Assembly: GCA_046758865.1 (NCBI GenBank)
Contig: JBHIBD010000032.1
Coordinates: 1-22,332, forward strand
Length of the DNA: 22,332 nt
Source of the DNA: JBHIBD01 sp046758865
GTDB taxonomy: Bacteria > Planctomycetota > Brocadiia > Brocadiales > Bathyanammoxibiaceae
Direction of reading: 5' to 3'
This document shows positions 8,099-16,378 of this stretch, piece by piece. Position 1 is the first letter of the stretch, and the number at the start of each line of letters is the position of its first letter. Position numbers and translations under genes: made by a program. The notes under the pieces were generated by a model that was given only the letters and a program-made list of their open reading frames with translations, was not told where the DNA came from and searched no databases.

Positions 8099-8395
8099 AT
8101 GGCAGTGGTTCGTATTCTAATCCTTTTATTTATTACTACTGGGATGGCGATGGCCGTGCTGTGGCATGCCAGGCAGACAGTAATTGTTGGGTATGAGATA
8201 ACCAAGATGGAGAGGAAAAAGGCCGTCCTGGAGGAGAGGAACCGTATGCTGGAGGACCAGATAAGTGCACTAAGGTCTCCTGGGAACATATTGAAGAGCC
8301 TGGATGAAATGGATCTTGAACTCCTGCCGCCCGGCGAAGGAGGTGGTGATTTAACAAGTCTTGTCGTCGGGCAGAGGGGTAGAAAGGGCAAATAA
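8099..8395 (+). CDS. ftsL: Cell division protein FtsL-like
   Basis: Small bitopic membrane protein, 98 aa, in the position where ftsL lies in dcw clusters (rsmH-ftsL-ftsI). It has a very short cytoplasmic N-terminus, one transmembrane helix (about residues 4-22) and a coiled-coil segment (about 33-60, rich in E/K/R with heptad-like spacing: KMERKKAVLEERNRMLEDQI). This is followed by the FtsL/DivIC-type block LRSPGNILKSLDEMDLELLPP. In known systems FtsL pairs with FtsB and FtsQ to activate FtsWI. Sequence identity in the family is low, so the call rests on topology, motif and position. The stop codon overlaps the next ATG by one base (TAATG). Confidence 0.85.
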   Translation: MAVVRILILLFITTGMAMAVLWHARQTVIVGYEITKMERKKAVLEERNRMLEDQISALRSPGNILKSLDEMDLELLPPGEGGGDLTSLVVGQRGRKGK

Positions 8396-8586
8396 TGGAT
8401 GCCAGAACTATAGTTACGCTAGGCGTTCGATGCCCAAGCTGTCGGAATGAGAGTTTCTTCTTTGCCGGAATCCAATACGGCTACGGCTTTGTGCCCGATA
8501 TGAAGCTCTGGACCTGTGTGAGGTGTGGCAGCACCTTCAGTAAGACTACGATGGAGATGCTGTCTGGTACCGCAAATGAACTATAA
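8395..8586 (+). CDS. Small zinc-ribbon protein of unknown function
   Basis: 63 aa with two CxxC knuckles, C13-x2-C16 (CPSC) and C41-x2-C44 (CVRC), 24 residues apart, as in zinc-ribbon folds. No other domain is seen. Its ATG overlaps the ftsL stop (TAATG), and AAAGGG lies 6 bases upstream, so translation is probably coupled to ftsL. Its own end overlaps the next gene by 11 bp. The placement inside the dcw operon argues that it is real. Function is unknown; a metal-binding or nucleic-acid-binding role would be a guess. Confidence 0.75.
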   Translation: MDARTIVTLGVRCPSCRNESFFFAGIQYGYGFVPDMKLWTCVRCGSTFSKTTMEMLSGTANEL

Positions 8587-8908
8587 AAATTTCTCTGAGA
8601 GTGCAAAACTATTTGGTTTGCCTGCCACAGAAAAGCACTACGAGGACGCTGAGGCGTTTATTGAGAAGTTCGATGTCGAGCTCAATGAAGCTGCAAAGGC
8701 ATACCTGGAGAGCACACTGGCCGAAGGCAGTCCTGCCCTTTTAGCAGAGGCGCTTTCAAAGATGTGTGACGACCCACGGGATAGTGTGAGCTGCCTGGAC
8801 GGTATATTGACATATGCGTTTATGTCTGGGTTTCTCGCAGGTAAGGGCTGTTTCAAGGAGATTGAGGCCTTTAAGATGAAGCAGCTCGTAGAGAATGGTG
8901 ATATTTAG
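8576..8908 (+). CDS. Small helical protein of unknown function
   Basis: 110 aa, mostly predicted alpha-helical, with no transmembrane segment or signal peptide. I do not recognise it. A possible longer reading begins at 8525, but the extra residues (many Arg, Cys and Trp) lie wholly inside the zinc-ribbon gene in another frame and look like shadow translation. The ATG at 8576, overlapping the upstream stop (ATGAACTATAA), is the better start. It has three Cys residues and a Gly-rich helix-breaking segment (FMSGFLAGKG, about 84-93). Its composition and codon use match the neighbours. A 115-bp gap follows before ftsI. Confidence 0.65.
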   Translation: MNYKNFSESAKLFGLPATEKHYEDAEAFIEKFDVELNEAAKAYLESTLAEGSPALLAEALSKMCDDPRDSVSCLDGILTYAFMSGFLAGKGCFKEIEAFKMKQLVENGDI

Positions 8909-9023
8909 AGGACGTAAAATGGTAACGTCTGAGGAGGCGGACTGCTTGCATGGAGTAGCGTAACTGAATTAACAGTCGGGGCGTCCAAACACAGGTGGTC
9001 TCAGTAATAATAAGGAGAAGGAT

Positions 9024-10730
9024 GTGAGACCCTATATATTTGTTGTCGTCTTGTTCATTATATATATTGTTTTAGCCCTCCAGCTTGGACGCATTCAGAT
9101 TCTGGAGCACGGTAAGTACCAGAAGCTGGCCGATGAACAGCATTACAAGAGGGTTGAGATATCCGCACACCGCGGGTCTATTCTAGACCGCAACGGCAAA
9201 CTCCTCGCTCACTCCCTGGAGACCAGTTCAATATATGCCAATCCCAAGGAGATAGAAGACAAGGTTCGTGCTTCTAAGGCGTTTGCAAGTGCGTTAGGGC
9301 TTCCGGTCTCTCGGGTACAAAAGGCGCTGGACAGGGACAAACAGTTTGTATGGATAAAGAGGAAGGTTAGTAAGAAGGAAGTACAGGCGGTCGAAGAACT
9401 GGGTTTAGCCGGTGTAGGCATACAACAGGAGAGCAGGCGCTCATATCCTTGCGGCGAGCTATTGAGCCATGTGTTGGGTTTTGTAGACATTGATGAGAGG
9501 GGACTTGAGGGCATCGAGCTTGCCTGCGACCGCGAACTCTCAGGCAGACCGGGCTACAGGGTAATAACTAGGGACGGATTGCAGCGCCCCATCTTTAGCG
9601 CAGAAAACCCTTTTGCCTCTCCCGTCCATGGGAACAGTGTCATATTGACTGTTGACCTCGCCCTGCAACATATCCTAGAAGAAGAACTGGACAAGGCCTT
9701 TGAGCAGGGGAAGCCGTATTCTGCTACTGCTATAGCCATGGACCCCACCACAGGTGAGGTCCTTGCCTTATCTAACCGTCCGACCTTTGATCCCAATTTC
9801 TTTACCCTTTCGTCTGCAGACCACAGGCGCAACAGGGCAATTACCGATAGCTATGAGCCGGGCTCCATGATGAAACCCCTTGTGGTCAGCGGCGTATTGC
9901 GACGGGGGCTGGTCGGCCCAAAGGACGTGTTCTTCTGCAACAACGGTGTTTACAAGATTGGAAGGAGGACGCTGCATGATGTTCACCCCTACGGGCATTT
10001 GACCGTAGAGGAGATTGTTATCCGTTCAAGCAACATAGGCATGTCGAAATTGGCTGCAATCGATGGCGCAGAGAGGCTTTACGAAGACCTCAGGCTCTTT
10101 GGCCTTGGCCGGCCAACGGGCATAGGACTTCTTGGAGAGGTGGGTGGTACATTGAGACATTATAAGAAGTGGACCAGCTACTCTGTGGCCTCCCTGGCCA
10201 TGGGATACGAGGTTGCTGTAACACCTTTGCAGATGATTACTGCCTTTTGTGCCATTGCCAACGGTGGGACGTTGCTAAGGCCTAGGGTAGTAATGGCTAT
10301 AGCTGATGCCGAAGGTAAAACGATAAAAAAGCGCTTTGGGCGTAAGCCTCGCTGGCGCGTACTGAGCAGGGAAATGGCCACTGACGTAGTGACCCCCATC
10401 CTTACGAGGGTAGTTAGCGAGGGCACTGGTAAGAGGGCAGCGTTAGAGGGGTACAAGGTGGCAGGAAAGACCGGTACCTCTAAGAAGGTCAACCCTGGCG
10501 GAAAGGGCTACGGAAACGCAGGCCACATAAGCTCCTTTATAGGTTATGCACCTGCAGATAAGCCAAAGATATGTGTTCTGGTAATGGTAAATGAACCCCA
10601 CGGGCGTGCGTATTATGGTGGCACGGTGGCAGCCCCTGTAGTCAGGGAGATACTTAGAAGGTCACTGAACTATATGGAGAGCCAGGCTTTCTGGGCCATG
10701 AGTTGCAAGGTGGGTGAAAAATTTATTTAG
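9024..10730 (+). CDS. ftsI: Septal peptidoglycan transpeptidase FtsI (class B PBP)
   Basis: DD-transpeptidase (PBP3-type) that cross-links septal peptidoglycan together with FtsW. The 568 aa include one N-terminal transmembrane helix (about 3-21), a dimerisation or pedestal domain beginning with RGSILDRNGKLLA (50-62), and a transpeptidase domain with the three active-site motifs: SxxK as S281-M-M-K284 (in YEPGSMMKP), SxN as S335-S-N337, and KTG at 482-484. There is no PASTA domain. The start is a GTG, chosen because AAGGAG lies 6 bases before it; the ATG two bases earlier runs straight into a stop. It is followed 25 bp later by murE. The SxxK motif reads SMMK rather than the more common STxK or SxFK. 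Confidence 0.95.
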   Translation: MRPYIFVVVLFIIYIVLALQLGRIQILEHGKYQKLADEQHYKRVEISAHRGSILDRNGKLLAHSLETSSIYANPKEIEDKVRASKAFASALGLPVSRVQKALDRDKQFVWIKRKVSKKEVQAVEELGLAGVGIQQESRRSYPCGELLSHVLGFVDIDERGLEGIELACDRELSGRPGYRVITRDGLQRPIFSAENPFASPVHGNSVILTVDLALQHILEEELDKAFEQGKPYSATAIAMDPTTGEVLALSNRPTFDPNFFTLSSADHRRNRAITDSYEPGSMMKPLVVSGVLRRGLVGPKDVFFCNNGVYKIGRRTLHDVHPYGHLTVEEIVIRSSNIGMSKLAAIDGAERLYEDLRLFGLGRPTGIGLLGEVGGTLRHYKKWTSYSVASLAMGYEVAVTPLQMITAFCAIANGGTLLRPRVVMAIADAEGKTIKKRFGRKPRWRVLSREMATDVVTPILTRVVSEGTGKRAALEGYKVAGKTGTSKKVNPGGKGYGNAGHISSFIGYAPADKPKICVLVMVNEPHGRAYYGGTVAAPVVREILRRSLNYMESQAFWAMSCKVGEKFI

Positions 10731-10755
10731 AGACTTGGTGGAGTAACGGGCGCTT

Positions 10756-12285
10756 ATGAAGCTAGCCGTGCTTTGTAACTATCTTGAGGGGGCACAGTAT
10801 CACGGCCCCCGTGACTTTGGTAGGGAGATTACCGGCATTGCCTGTGATTCGAGGGAGGTGGTGCGAGGGAATCTATTTGTGGCCATTCCCGGTACTCATG
10901 TCGATGGTCACGATTTCATACGTGATGCGCTGGCCCGAGGGGCAGCAGCCGTGGTCACTGAGAAGATGGTACACCTGCCAGAGAACATTCCCCACATGGT
11001 TGTTCCTTCATCAACGGTTGCCATAGCCCGCCTTGCACATGGTTTTTATGGAGAGCCATCAAAGAGGCTAACCATTATAGGCATAACCGGCACAAACGGG
11101 AAGACTACCACTGCTTATCTACTCTCTTCCATGCTCAGGGCCTCGGCAAAGAAGGTGGGCCTACTGGGGACCATACACTATCAGGTGGGAGATAAGTTGA
11201 TTGACTCCACCCAGACCACGCCGGGTCCCGTTGAACTCCATCGCCTCTTCCGCGAGATGCTAGACCTGGGGACGACTCATGTGGTTATGGAGGTATCATC
11301 TCATGCCCTTGCCCAGTGTAGAACACATGGTATAGAGTTCCATGGGGCTGTCTTCACCAATCTGACAATGGACCACTTGGACTACCACTCGAGTCTATTC
11401 AACTATAGGGAGGCGAAGGCCGAACTTTTCAGAAGCCTCCCGATAGGGGCCTTTGCGGTACTGAACCGCGATGACTACACGAGCCTGTACCTTAGCCTTC
11501 AAGCCCGTGCCAGGACATTTTGGTATGGCTTGAGTAACGGGTCCGGTGTTAGGGCGGAGCTGATAGATGCCTCCCTGGGGGGCATGGACATAAGGCTTTC
11601 TAGTAAACAGGAAGAAGTGGTGGTGAGTACAGGGCTGATGGGCAGCCATAATCTGTGCAACATCCTTGCAGCCGCCACGGCGGCGGTGGCCATGGGTGTA
11701 AGCCTTGAAGATGTGAAGGGTGGGATAGAATCATTGGCACTCGTACCGGGCAGGCTTGAGAGGGTGGCGACTGCAAATGGGTACTCGGTCTTTGTCGACT
11801 ATGCCCATACGCCTGATGCCCTCGAGGCAGTGCTGGCTGCACTTAGGCCCCTGGTCAAGAACAGGCTCCTGCTGGTCTTTGGCTGCGGGGGGGACAGAGA
11901 CAAGGGCAAGAGACCCCTGATGGGGTACGTGGGAGAGAGATATTCAGAGTATTTATTGGTCACCAGCGACAACCCTCGCACCGAGCAACCCATGAACATA
12001 ATTAGAGATATAGAGAAAGGCATATCAGGCAAGGCGTACAGGGTCGAGCCCGATAGAAAGTGTGCCATAGAGAATGCCATTAATGAGGCCAGAGAAGGTG
12101 ATGTAGTCCTTATAGCAGGAAAGGGCCATGAGGGGACGCAGGTTTTTTCCGATAGGGTAATCCCCTTTGATGACCGTGAGATAGTGCAGGAGATACTCGC
12201 AAGGGACCGTACAGTTCTCAGCACTACAGGAGGGGAAGTGGTGTCCGGGAAGGAAAAGGTATGTGTAGGTGTCTCTTTGGCCTAA
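10756..12285 (+). CDS. murE: UDP-MurNAc-L-Ala-D-Glu:meso-diaminopimelate ligase
   Basis: Cytoplasmic ATP-dependent ligase adding the third residue of the stem peptide. The 509 aa are slightly long, with about 25 residues beyond the usual C-terminus. The P-loop TGTNGKTTT lies at 111-119. The expected carbamylated lysine is K221 (REAKAELF). The C-terminal specificity motif is DNPR (405-408), which marks enzymes that add meso-diaminopimelate rather than lysine. GHEGTQ and FDDRE near the end complete the pattern. The start ATG has a GGTGGAG about 12 bases upstream. It is followed by a 101-bp gap and then a small CxxC gene rather than directly by murF. Confidence 0.97.
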   Translation: MKLAVLCNYLEGAQYHGPRDFGREITGIACDSREVVRGNLFVAIPGTHVDGHDFIRDALARGAAAVVTEKMVHLPENIPHMVVPSSTVAIARLAHGFYGEPSKRLTIIGITGTNGKTTTAYLLSSMLRASAKKVGLLGTIHYQVGDKLIDSTQTTPGPVELHRLFREMLDLGTTHVVMEVSSHALAQCRTHGIEFHGAVFTNLTMDHLDYHSSLFNYREAKAELFRSLPIGAFAVLNRDDYTSLYLSLQARARTFWYGLSNGSGVRAELIDASLGGMDIRLSSKQEEVVVSTGLMGSHNLCNILAAATAAVAMGVSLEDVKGGIESLALVPGRLERVATANGYSVFVDYAHTPDALEAVLAALRPLVKNRLLLVFGCGGDRDKGKRPLMGYVGERYSEYLLVTSDNPRTEQPMNIIRDIEKGISGKAYRVEPDRKCAIENAINEAREGDVVLIAGKGHEGTQVFSDRVIPFDDREIVQEILARDRTVLSTTGGEVVSGKEKVCVGVSLA

Positions 12286-12386
12286 GAGTTTTATTGGTTC
12301 CTGGTGGGTTAAGGGTGAAAGAATCCCCGCAGGACTGCTTTTAGCGGCTCCAATGACCATTTTGAAAAGTGGAGGAAGGCCTTAAC

Positions 12387-12605
12387 ATGATATTGCAATG
12401 TCAGGCATGTAGTAAGGTAAAGAAGTTTGGGGAGTGGGTAGAAGTTCCTGAGGACCTCAGTGGGATAATAAAAGACATCAAGGTAATCAAAATGCTTTGC
12501 CCCCAGTGCCAGGGCAACGTTTCGTCTGTACCGTCGTTGGTCGAGGTGGTGCTCAAGCGAGAGCGAGTAGGTACGGATGCGGTGGATACGGTATCACTCA
12601 GATAG
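12387..12605 (+). CDS. Small two-CxxC (zinc-ribbon-like) protein of unknown function
   Basis: 72 aa with C5-x2-C8 (CQAC) near the N-terminus and C38-x2-C41 (CPQC), a pattern that suggests a zinc ribbon. The remainder has no recognisable domain or membrane segment. The ATG at 12387 is chosen because GGAGGAAGG sits just upstream; a GTG at 12369 in the same frame would place that ribosome binding site inside the gene. It lies between murE and murF, 33 bp before murF. It resembles the other small zinc-ribbon gene at 8395 only in the spaced CxxC pairs. Function is unknown. Confidence 0.7.
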   Translation: MILQCQACSKVKKFGEWVEVPEDLSGIIKDIKVIKMLCPQCQGNVSSVPSLVEVVLKRERVGTDAVDTVSLR

Positions 12606-12638
12606 TGTAGGTTCGTATTATATATAGGGGATAAATCG

Positions 12639-14027
12639 ATGGAAGCCCTTTGGGGCTGTGAGATATTAGGTGCAGTTAAGGGAAGACACATGGGAGGCAG
12701 GAAAGACGCCCTCCTCAAGGGTGTCTCTACGGATAGCCGTTGTCTCGAACCCGGCGAGTTGTTTGTTGCCCTTAAGGGGGAGAATTTCGACGGGCATGAT
12801 TTTGTGGCCGAGGCCCTAGAGCGAGGGGCCAAGGGGATACTCGTCTCCAAACAAACGGGCAGCCTGCCAGAGGATGTGCTGATTATACAAGTGAAGGACA
12901 CAATTAAGGCCCTGGGCATGTTGGCCAGGTATTATAGGGAGAAACTTCCGGCAAAGGTTGTTGCTATCACGGGTACAAACGGCAAGACAACCACAAAAGA
13001 CATGCTGCACCATCTCCTATCTCCTACAATTAGTACGGTGTGTTCCCCCGGGAATTTTAATAACCATATAGGGGTACCATTGAGCATATTTCGGCTGGAG
13101 CCCTATCATGACTTGGCCGTTATTGAGATGGGCGCCAATTCCCCGGGTGAGATACTGAGGCTCTCCTGGATAGCTCAGCCAGACATAGGGGTGATAACAA
13201 ACGTATCAGAGGCGCATCTTGAGGGGTTTGTTAGCATAGAGGGTGTGGCAAAGGCTAAGGCAGAATTACTCGAAAACCTGACACCCGGCGGGACCCTGAT
13301 ATTCAGCGCCGATGACTTTTGGTGCAAGATGATTGCCAAGAGTTTTCCCGGGCGGAGGCTGAGCTTCGGTATTCATGAGCCTGCCAATATTAGGGGACGC
13401 GACCTCCAGGAAAGGAACGGTGGGCTGACCTTCTGTATAAATGATAGGCACACGGTCAACCTCTCCTCTGCGGGCATACATAATGCATACAATGCCTTGG
13501 CTGCATTGAGTGTGTGTTATGAACTAGGACTCAATTTGGCTGACTTGGCCCAGGGCCTCAAGAAATTCAAACCTCCCCCAATGAGAATGGAGAGGCACAG
13601 GGTTGGAGGAGTAACCATAATAATGGATGCCTATAATGCAAACCCTGCCAGTATGGAAATGGCTCTGGAGGGATACTCCAGTATAAAGGTATCGGGGAGA
13701 AGGTTCTTTATATGTGGCGATATGGCCGAACTGGGCGAGGAGTCGCCTAGGCTGCACAGGGAGTTGGGGCGGAGAATAGCTCAGTCGGACATAAACTTCC
13801 TTCTGGTGACGGGAGAACACGCCGGCACGGTTGCTAGGGCGGCCAAGAAGGCGGGCATGCCGGGAGAAAGGGTGATGGTTTTTGATAGGGACAACGGGCT
13901 GTGTAACTTTGCGGTTGCAAAGTTTAAGAAAGGTGACGCCGTGCTCCTCAAGGGCTCCAGGTGCATGAGGCTTGAAGAGCTATACCAGAAGCTGACGAAT
14001 AATCTCAGAAGGAAGGCGGCCGCTTAG
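12639..14027 (+). CDS. murF: UDP-MurNAc-tripeptide:D-Ala-D-Ala ligase
   Basis: Cytoplasmic ligase that adds the D-Ala-D-Ala dipeptide made by Ddl, completing the UDP-MurNAc-pentapeptide. The 462 aa are typical. Seen: STDSR (about 30-34), the P-loop TGTNGKTTTK (111-120), NFNNHIGVPL, the IEMGANSPGEI block, DAYNANPASM and GDMAELGEES in the C-terminal domain, and the closing LKGSRCMRLEEL. The ATG is preceded by AGGGGAT at about 7 bases. It is followed 2 bp later by mraY, the common order in dcw clusters. Confidence 0.97.
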   Translation: MEALWGCEILGAVKGRHMGGRKDALLKGVSTDSRCLEPGELFVALKGENFDGHDFVAEALERGAKGILVSKQTGSLPEDVLIIQVKDTIKALGMLARYYREKLPAKVVAITGTNGKTTTKDMLHHLLSPTISTVCSPGNFNNHIGVPLSIFRLEPYHDLAVIEMGANSPGEILRLSWIAQPDIGVITNVSEAHLEGFVSIEGVAKAKAELLENLTPGGTLIFSADDFWCKMIAKSFPGRRLSFGIHEPANIRGRDLQERNGGLTFCINDRHTVNLSSAGIHNAYNALAALSVCYELGLNLADLAQGLKKFKPPPMRMERHRVGGVTIIMDAYNANPASMEMALEGYSSIKVSGRRFFICGDMAELGEESPRLHRELGRRIAQSDINFLLVTGEHAGTVARAAKKAGMPGERVMVFDRDNGLCNFAVAKFKKGDAVLLKGSRCMRLEELYQKLTNNLRRKAAA

Positions 14028-14029
14028 CT

Positions 14030-15121
14030 ATGTACTATTACTTAAACTTGTACGTGCTTTCTCCGAATACATTGAGTGGGGCAGATGATGTGGTGCTTAG
14101 GTTGAGCCTGGCGGCGCTCACTGCCTTTGTGGTTAGCCTCTTCCTGGGGACAAAGCTTATCGTAAAGCTGAGGAAATATGAGGTCTCGGAGGATGTGTCC
14201 AAGACCCCATCGGATGTGATAAGGCGGCTCCATGCCTATAAAGAGGGCACACCCACCATGGGTGGAATAATAATACTTTTGTCTGTGTTTATTTCCGCCT
14301 GCCTTTGGTGTGACCTCACAGATTACTCAATCAAGGTACTGCTCTGTGCCGCCCTTGGTTTTGGGGCATTGGGGTTTGCAGACGACTATATAAAGCTTAC
14401 AGACAAACATTCAGTGGGATTGGGAGATCTGACGAAGCTTTCCACGCAGCTAGCCATCGGTCTGCTACTAGGTATAGTCCTTTATCAACATTTTAGCGGA
14501 CTTGGTGTCGGCACACGGATTACATTGCCGATTCTAAAGGATACTTTTTTGGAACTGGGTTGGTTCTACGTGGTGTTGGTTATGTTCTATGTTGCTTGGA
14601 CATCTAATGCCGTGAACATCACCGATGGGCTGGACGGTCTGGCGATAGGTTGTACCATTATGACCAGCCTTGTCTTCTGTATCGTGGCCTATGTAGTGGG
14701 CGATTGGGAGACTAGCAGGTTCTTCGGCGTACAGCATGTTCCGGGCACCAGGGAATTGAGCATCTTTTGTGCAGCGTTGGTTGGCTCTGGGCTGGGGTTT
14801 CTATGGTACAACGGTTTTCCAGCCCAGGCCTTTATGGGAGACATCGGGTCTCTCAGCGTTGGTGGTGTCTTGGCGCTGGTGGCACTCCTTGCAAAACAGG
14901 AAGTATTGTTGATCCTCATAGGCGTAGTGTTCATGGCAGAAGCCATGTCCGTGTTTATACAAGTGGCGGTGTTCAAGGTCTCTGGAAGGAGGGTCTTCCG
15001 TTGCGCACCACTTCACCATCATTTTCAGTTCGTAGGCTGGCCCGAAACCAAGATAACGATAAGGTTCTGGATATTAACAGCAGTAATGGGTCTGTTAGGT
15101 CTATTAGTTTTTAGCATTTAG
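14030..15121 (+). CDS. mraY: Phospho-N-acetylmuramoyl-pentapeptide transferase
   Basis: Integral membrane enzyme that transfers phospho-MurNAc-pentapeptide from UDP to undecaprenyl phosphate, giving lipid I. The 363 aa carry about ten hydrophobic helices. Signature blocks are KEGTPTMGG, the DD motif in FADDYIK, NAVNITDGLDGLA, FMGDIGSLSVGG, and the C-terminal PLHHHFQ followed by GWPETKITIRFWI. The aspartates of the DDY, NITDGLDG and FMGD motifs are those expected at the Mg2+ and uridine site. The start is 2 bp after the murF stop, with AAGGAAGG in the murF end, so coupling is likely. Confidence 0.98.
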   Translation: MYYYLNLYVLSPNTLSGADDVVLRLSLAALTAFVVSLFLGTKLIVKLRKYEVSEDVSKTPSDVIRRLHAYKEGTPTMGGIIILLSVFISACLWCDLTDYSIKVLLCAALGFGALGFADDYIKLTDKHSVGLGDLTKLSTQLAIGLLLGIVLYQHFSGLGVGTRITLPILKDTFLELGWFYVVLVMFYVAWTSNAVNITDGLDGLAIGCTIMTSLVFCIVAYVVGDWETSRFFGVQHVPGTRELSIFCAALVGSGLGFLWYNGFPAQAFMGDIGSLSVGGVLALVALLAKQEVLLILIGVVFMAEAMSVFIQVAVFKVSGRRVFRCAPLHHHFQFVGWPETKITIRFWILTAVMGLLGLLVFSI

Positions 15122-15142
15122 GAAGTAAGCAGGAAGATGGCA

Positions 15143-16378
15143 ATGCGACTGACTGAACCGTCCAGCATAATAATATGTCTGGTGACCTGTCTCCTGGGGG
15201 TAGGCATGTTGATGGTGTACAGCTCCGATTGGGCCTCCTCTATGGGCATAAAGGGCAGTGGCTCTGAGGTACTCCTCAGGCATATGATAGCCCTTCTCAT
15301 TGGTGTAGGGGCGGTGGTTGGCATTGTGTGGTTGGGCTACTGGAGGCTTGAGCCATTGGTCATAGCCTATATTTTATTGGGTCTGGCCATTATTGGCCTG
15401 ATACTGGTGCTTATCCCAGGCATAGGGACTGTTCATGGTGGCGCAAGGAGGTGGATAAGGTTTGGTTCGCTGGTAGGTTTCCAACCCTCAGAGTTTGCGA
15501 AGTTGAGCATGGTATTGTTCTTGGCCAGTTGGGCCGCAAAGAATTACTGCCGGATGCATGAACTCATCAGGGGCCTCCTTATTCCACTTGCCGCTATAGT
15601 GGCACTTGCTGGCCTGACGGTGATTGAACCTGACTTCGGTACCGCCATCTTTATGGCCACCCTGGGTATGATGCTACTGGTATTAGCGGGCACAAGGTGG
15701 ATATATCTGGGTATTACGGTCCTGGTAGCGACTCCTATTTTTTATGCACTTATCTATCTGGTGCCATATAGAAAGGCCAGGCTACTGGCCTTTCTGGACC
15801 CATGGAGTGATGTAAGTGGTGCGGGCTATCACATAGTCCAGTCATGGATTGCCTTGGGCTCGGGAGGACTGATTGGCAAAGGACTTGGGGGTGGTTACCA
15901 GAAGCTCCTTTTTTTACCCGAGAGTGGCGGTGATTTTATATTTGCTACAGTTGGTGAGGAGATGGGTTTCCTGGGTGCATTTGGCCTAGTGGTGGTTTTC
16001 GCCGTACTGGTCTGGCAGGGCCTGAGAGTCGCCCTTATGGCTAAGGACCACTTTGGCTACGTGCTTTCCCTGGGCGTTACTTTTATGCTTGGATATCAAG
16101 CAGCCTTCAATATGGCAGTGACATTGGGCTGTGTGCCAACAAAGGGCATTGCCCTGCCATTTATAAGTTCGGGGGGCTCTTCAATGCTCTCCTCCCTGAT
16201 TGCTGTTGGACTTTTGCTGAGTGTGGCAAGACGTTATGAGGGGGATGCAGTCTTTCTGGGGTCGTTCCTGACGGCCGTTGGTTCGTGTAGAGGGTACCGT
16301 AAGGCCCAGGCCCGTGAGACTGTCGTTAGGCGAGAAGCCGTCTATTCGGAAAACGAGAAGAGGGTGGTGATTCCTTGA
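15143..16378 (+). CDS. ftsW: Septal peptidoglycan glycosyltransferase FtsW (SEDS family)
   Basis: Multi-pass SEDS protein that polymerises lipid II at the septum with FtsI. 411 aa from the ATG at 15143, which has AGGAAG 6 bases upstream; an in-frame ATG at 15137 directly abuts that ribosome binding site and is less likely. About ten hydrophobic segments are visible. Key motifs: MVYSSDW in the first helix region, FQPSEFAKL, the SGAGYHIVQSWIALGSGGL loop, PESGGDFIFATVGEEMGF, whose Asp is expected to be catalytic by comparison with RodA, and the closing PTKGIALPFISSGGSS. The C-terminal tail is basic and cytoplasmic. The stop overlaps the murG TTG start (TTGA). Confidence 0.95.
   Translation: MRLTEPSSIIICLVTCLLGVGMLMVYSSDWASSMGIKGSGSEVLLRHMIALLIGVGAVVGIVWLGYWRLEPLVIAYILLGLAIIGLILVLIPGIGTVHGGARRWIRFGSLVGFQPSEFAKLSMVLFLASWAAKNYCRMHELIRGLLIPLAAIVALAGLTVIEPDFGTAIFMATLGMMLLVLAGTRWIYLGITVLVATPIFYALIYLVPYRKARLLAFLDPWSDVSGAGYHIVQSWIALGSGGLIGKGLGGGYQKLLFLPESGGDFIFATVGEEMGFLGAFGLVVVFAVLVWQGLRVALMAKDHFGYVLSLGVTFMLGYQAAFNMAVTLGCVPTKGIALPFISSGGSSMLSSLIAVGLLLSVARRYEGDAVFLGSFLTAVGSCRGYRKAQARETVVRREAVYSENEKRVVIP

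Noticed and set aside
8525..8575. A 17-residue N-terminal extension of the helical unknown protein
   Set aside because: It overlaps the zinc-ribbon gene completely, reads as Arg/Cys/Trp-rich shadow sequence, and the ATG at 8576 sits at a normal stop/start overlap.
8919..8963. 14-codon open frame in the gap before ftsI
   Set aside because: Very short, no ribosome binding site and no recognisable features; likely chance.
12353..12385. 10-codon possible leader peptide before the CxxC gene
   Set aside because: No ribosome binding site of its own and no attenuator-like structure after it; it merely overlaps the next gene's ribosome binding site.
12369..12386. GTG start for the CxxC protein before murF
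   Set aside because: Its first codons are the GGAGGAAGG ribosome binding site of the ATG at 12387.
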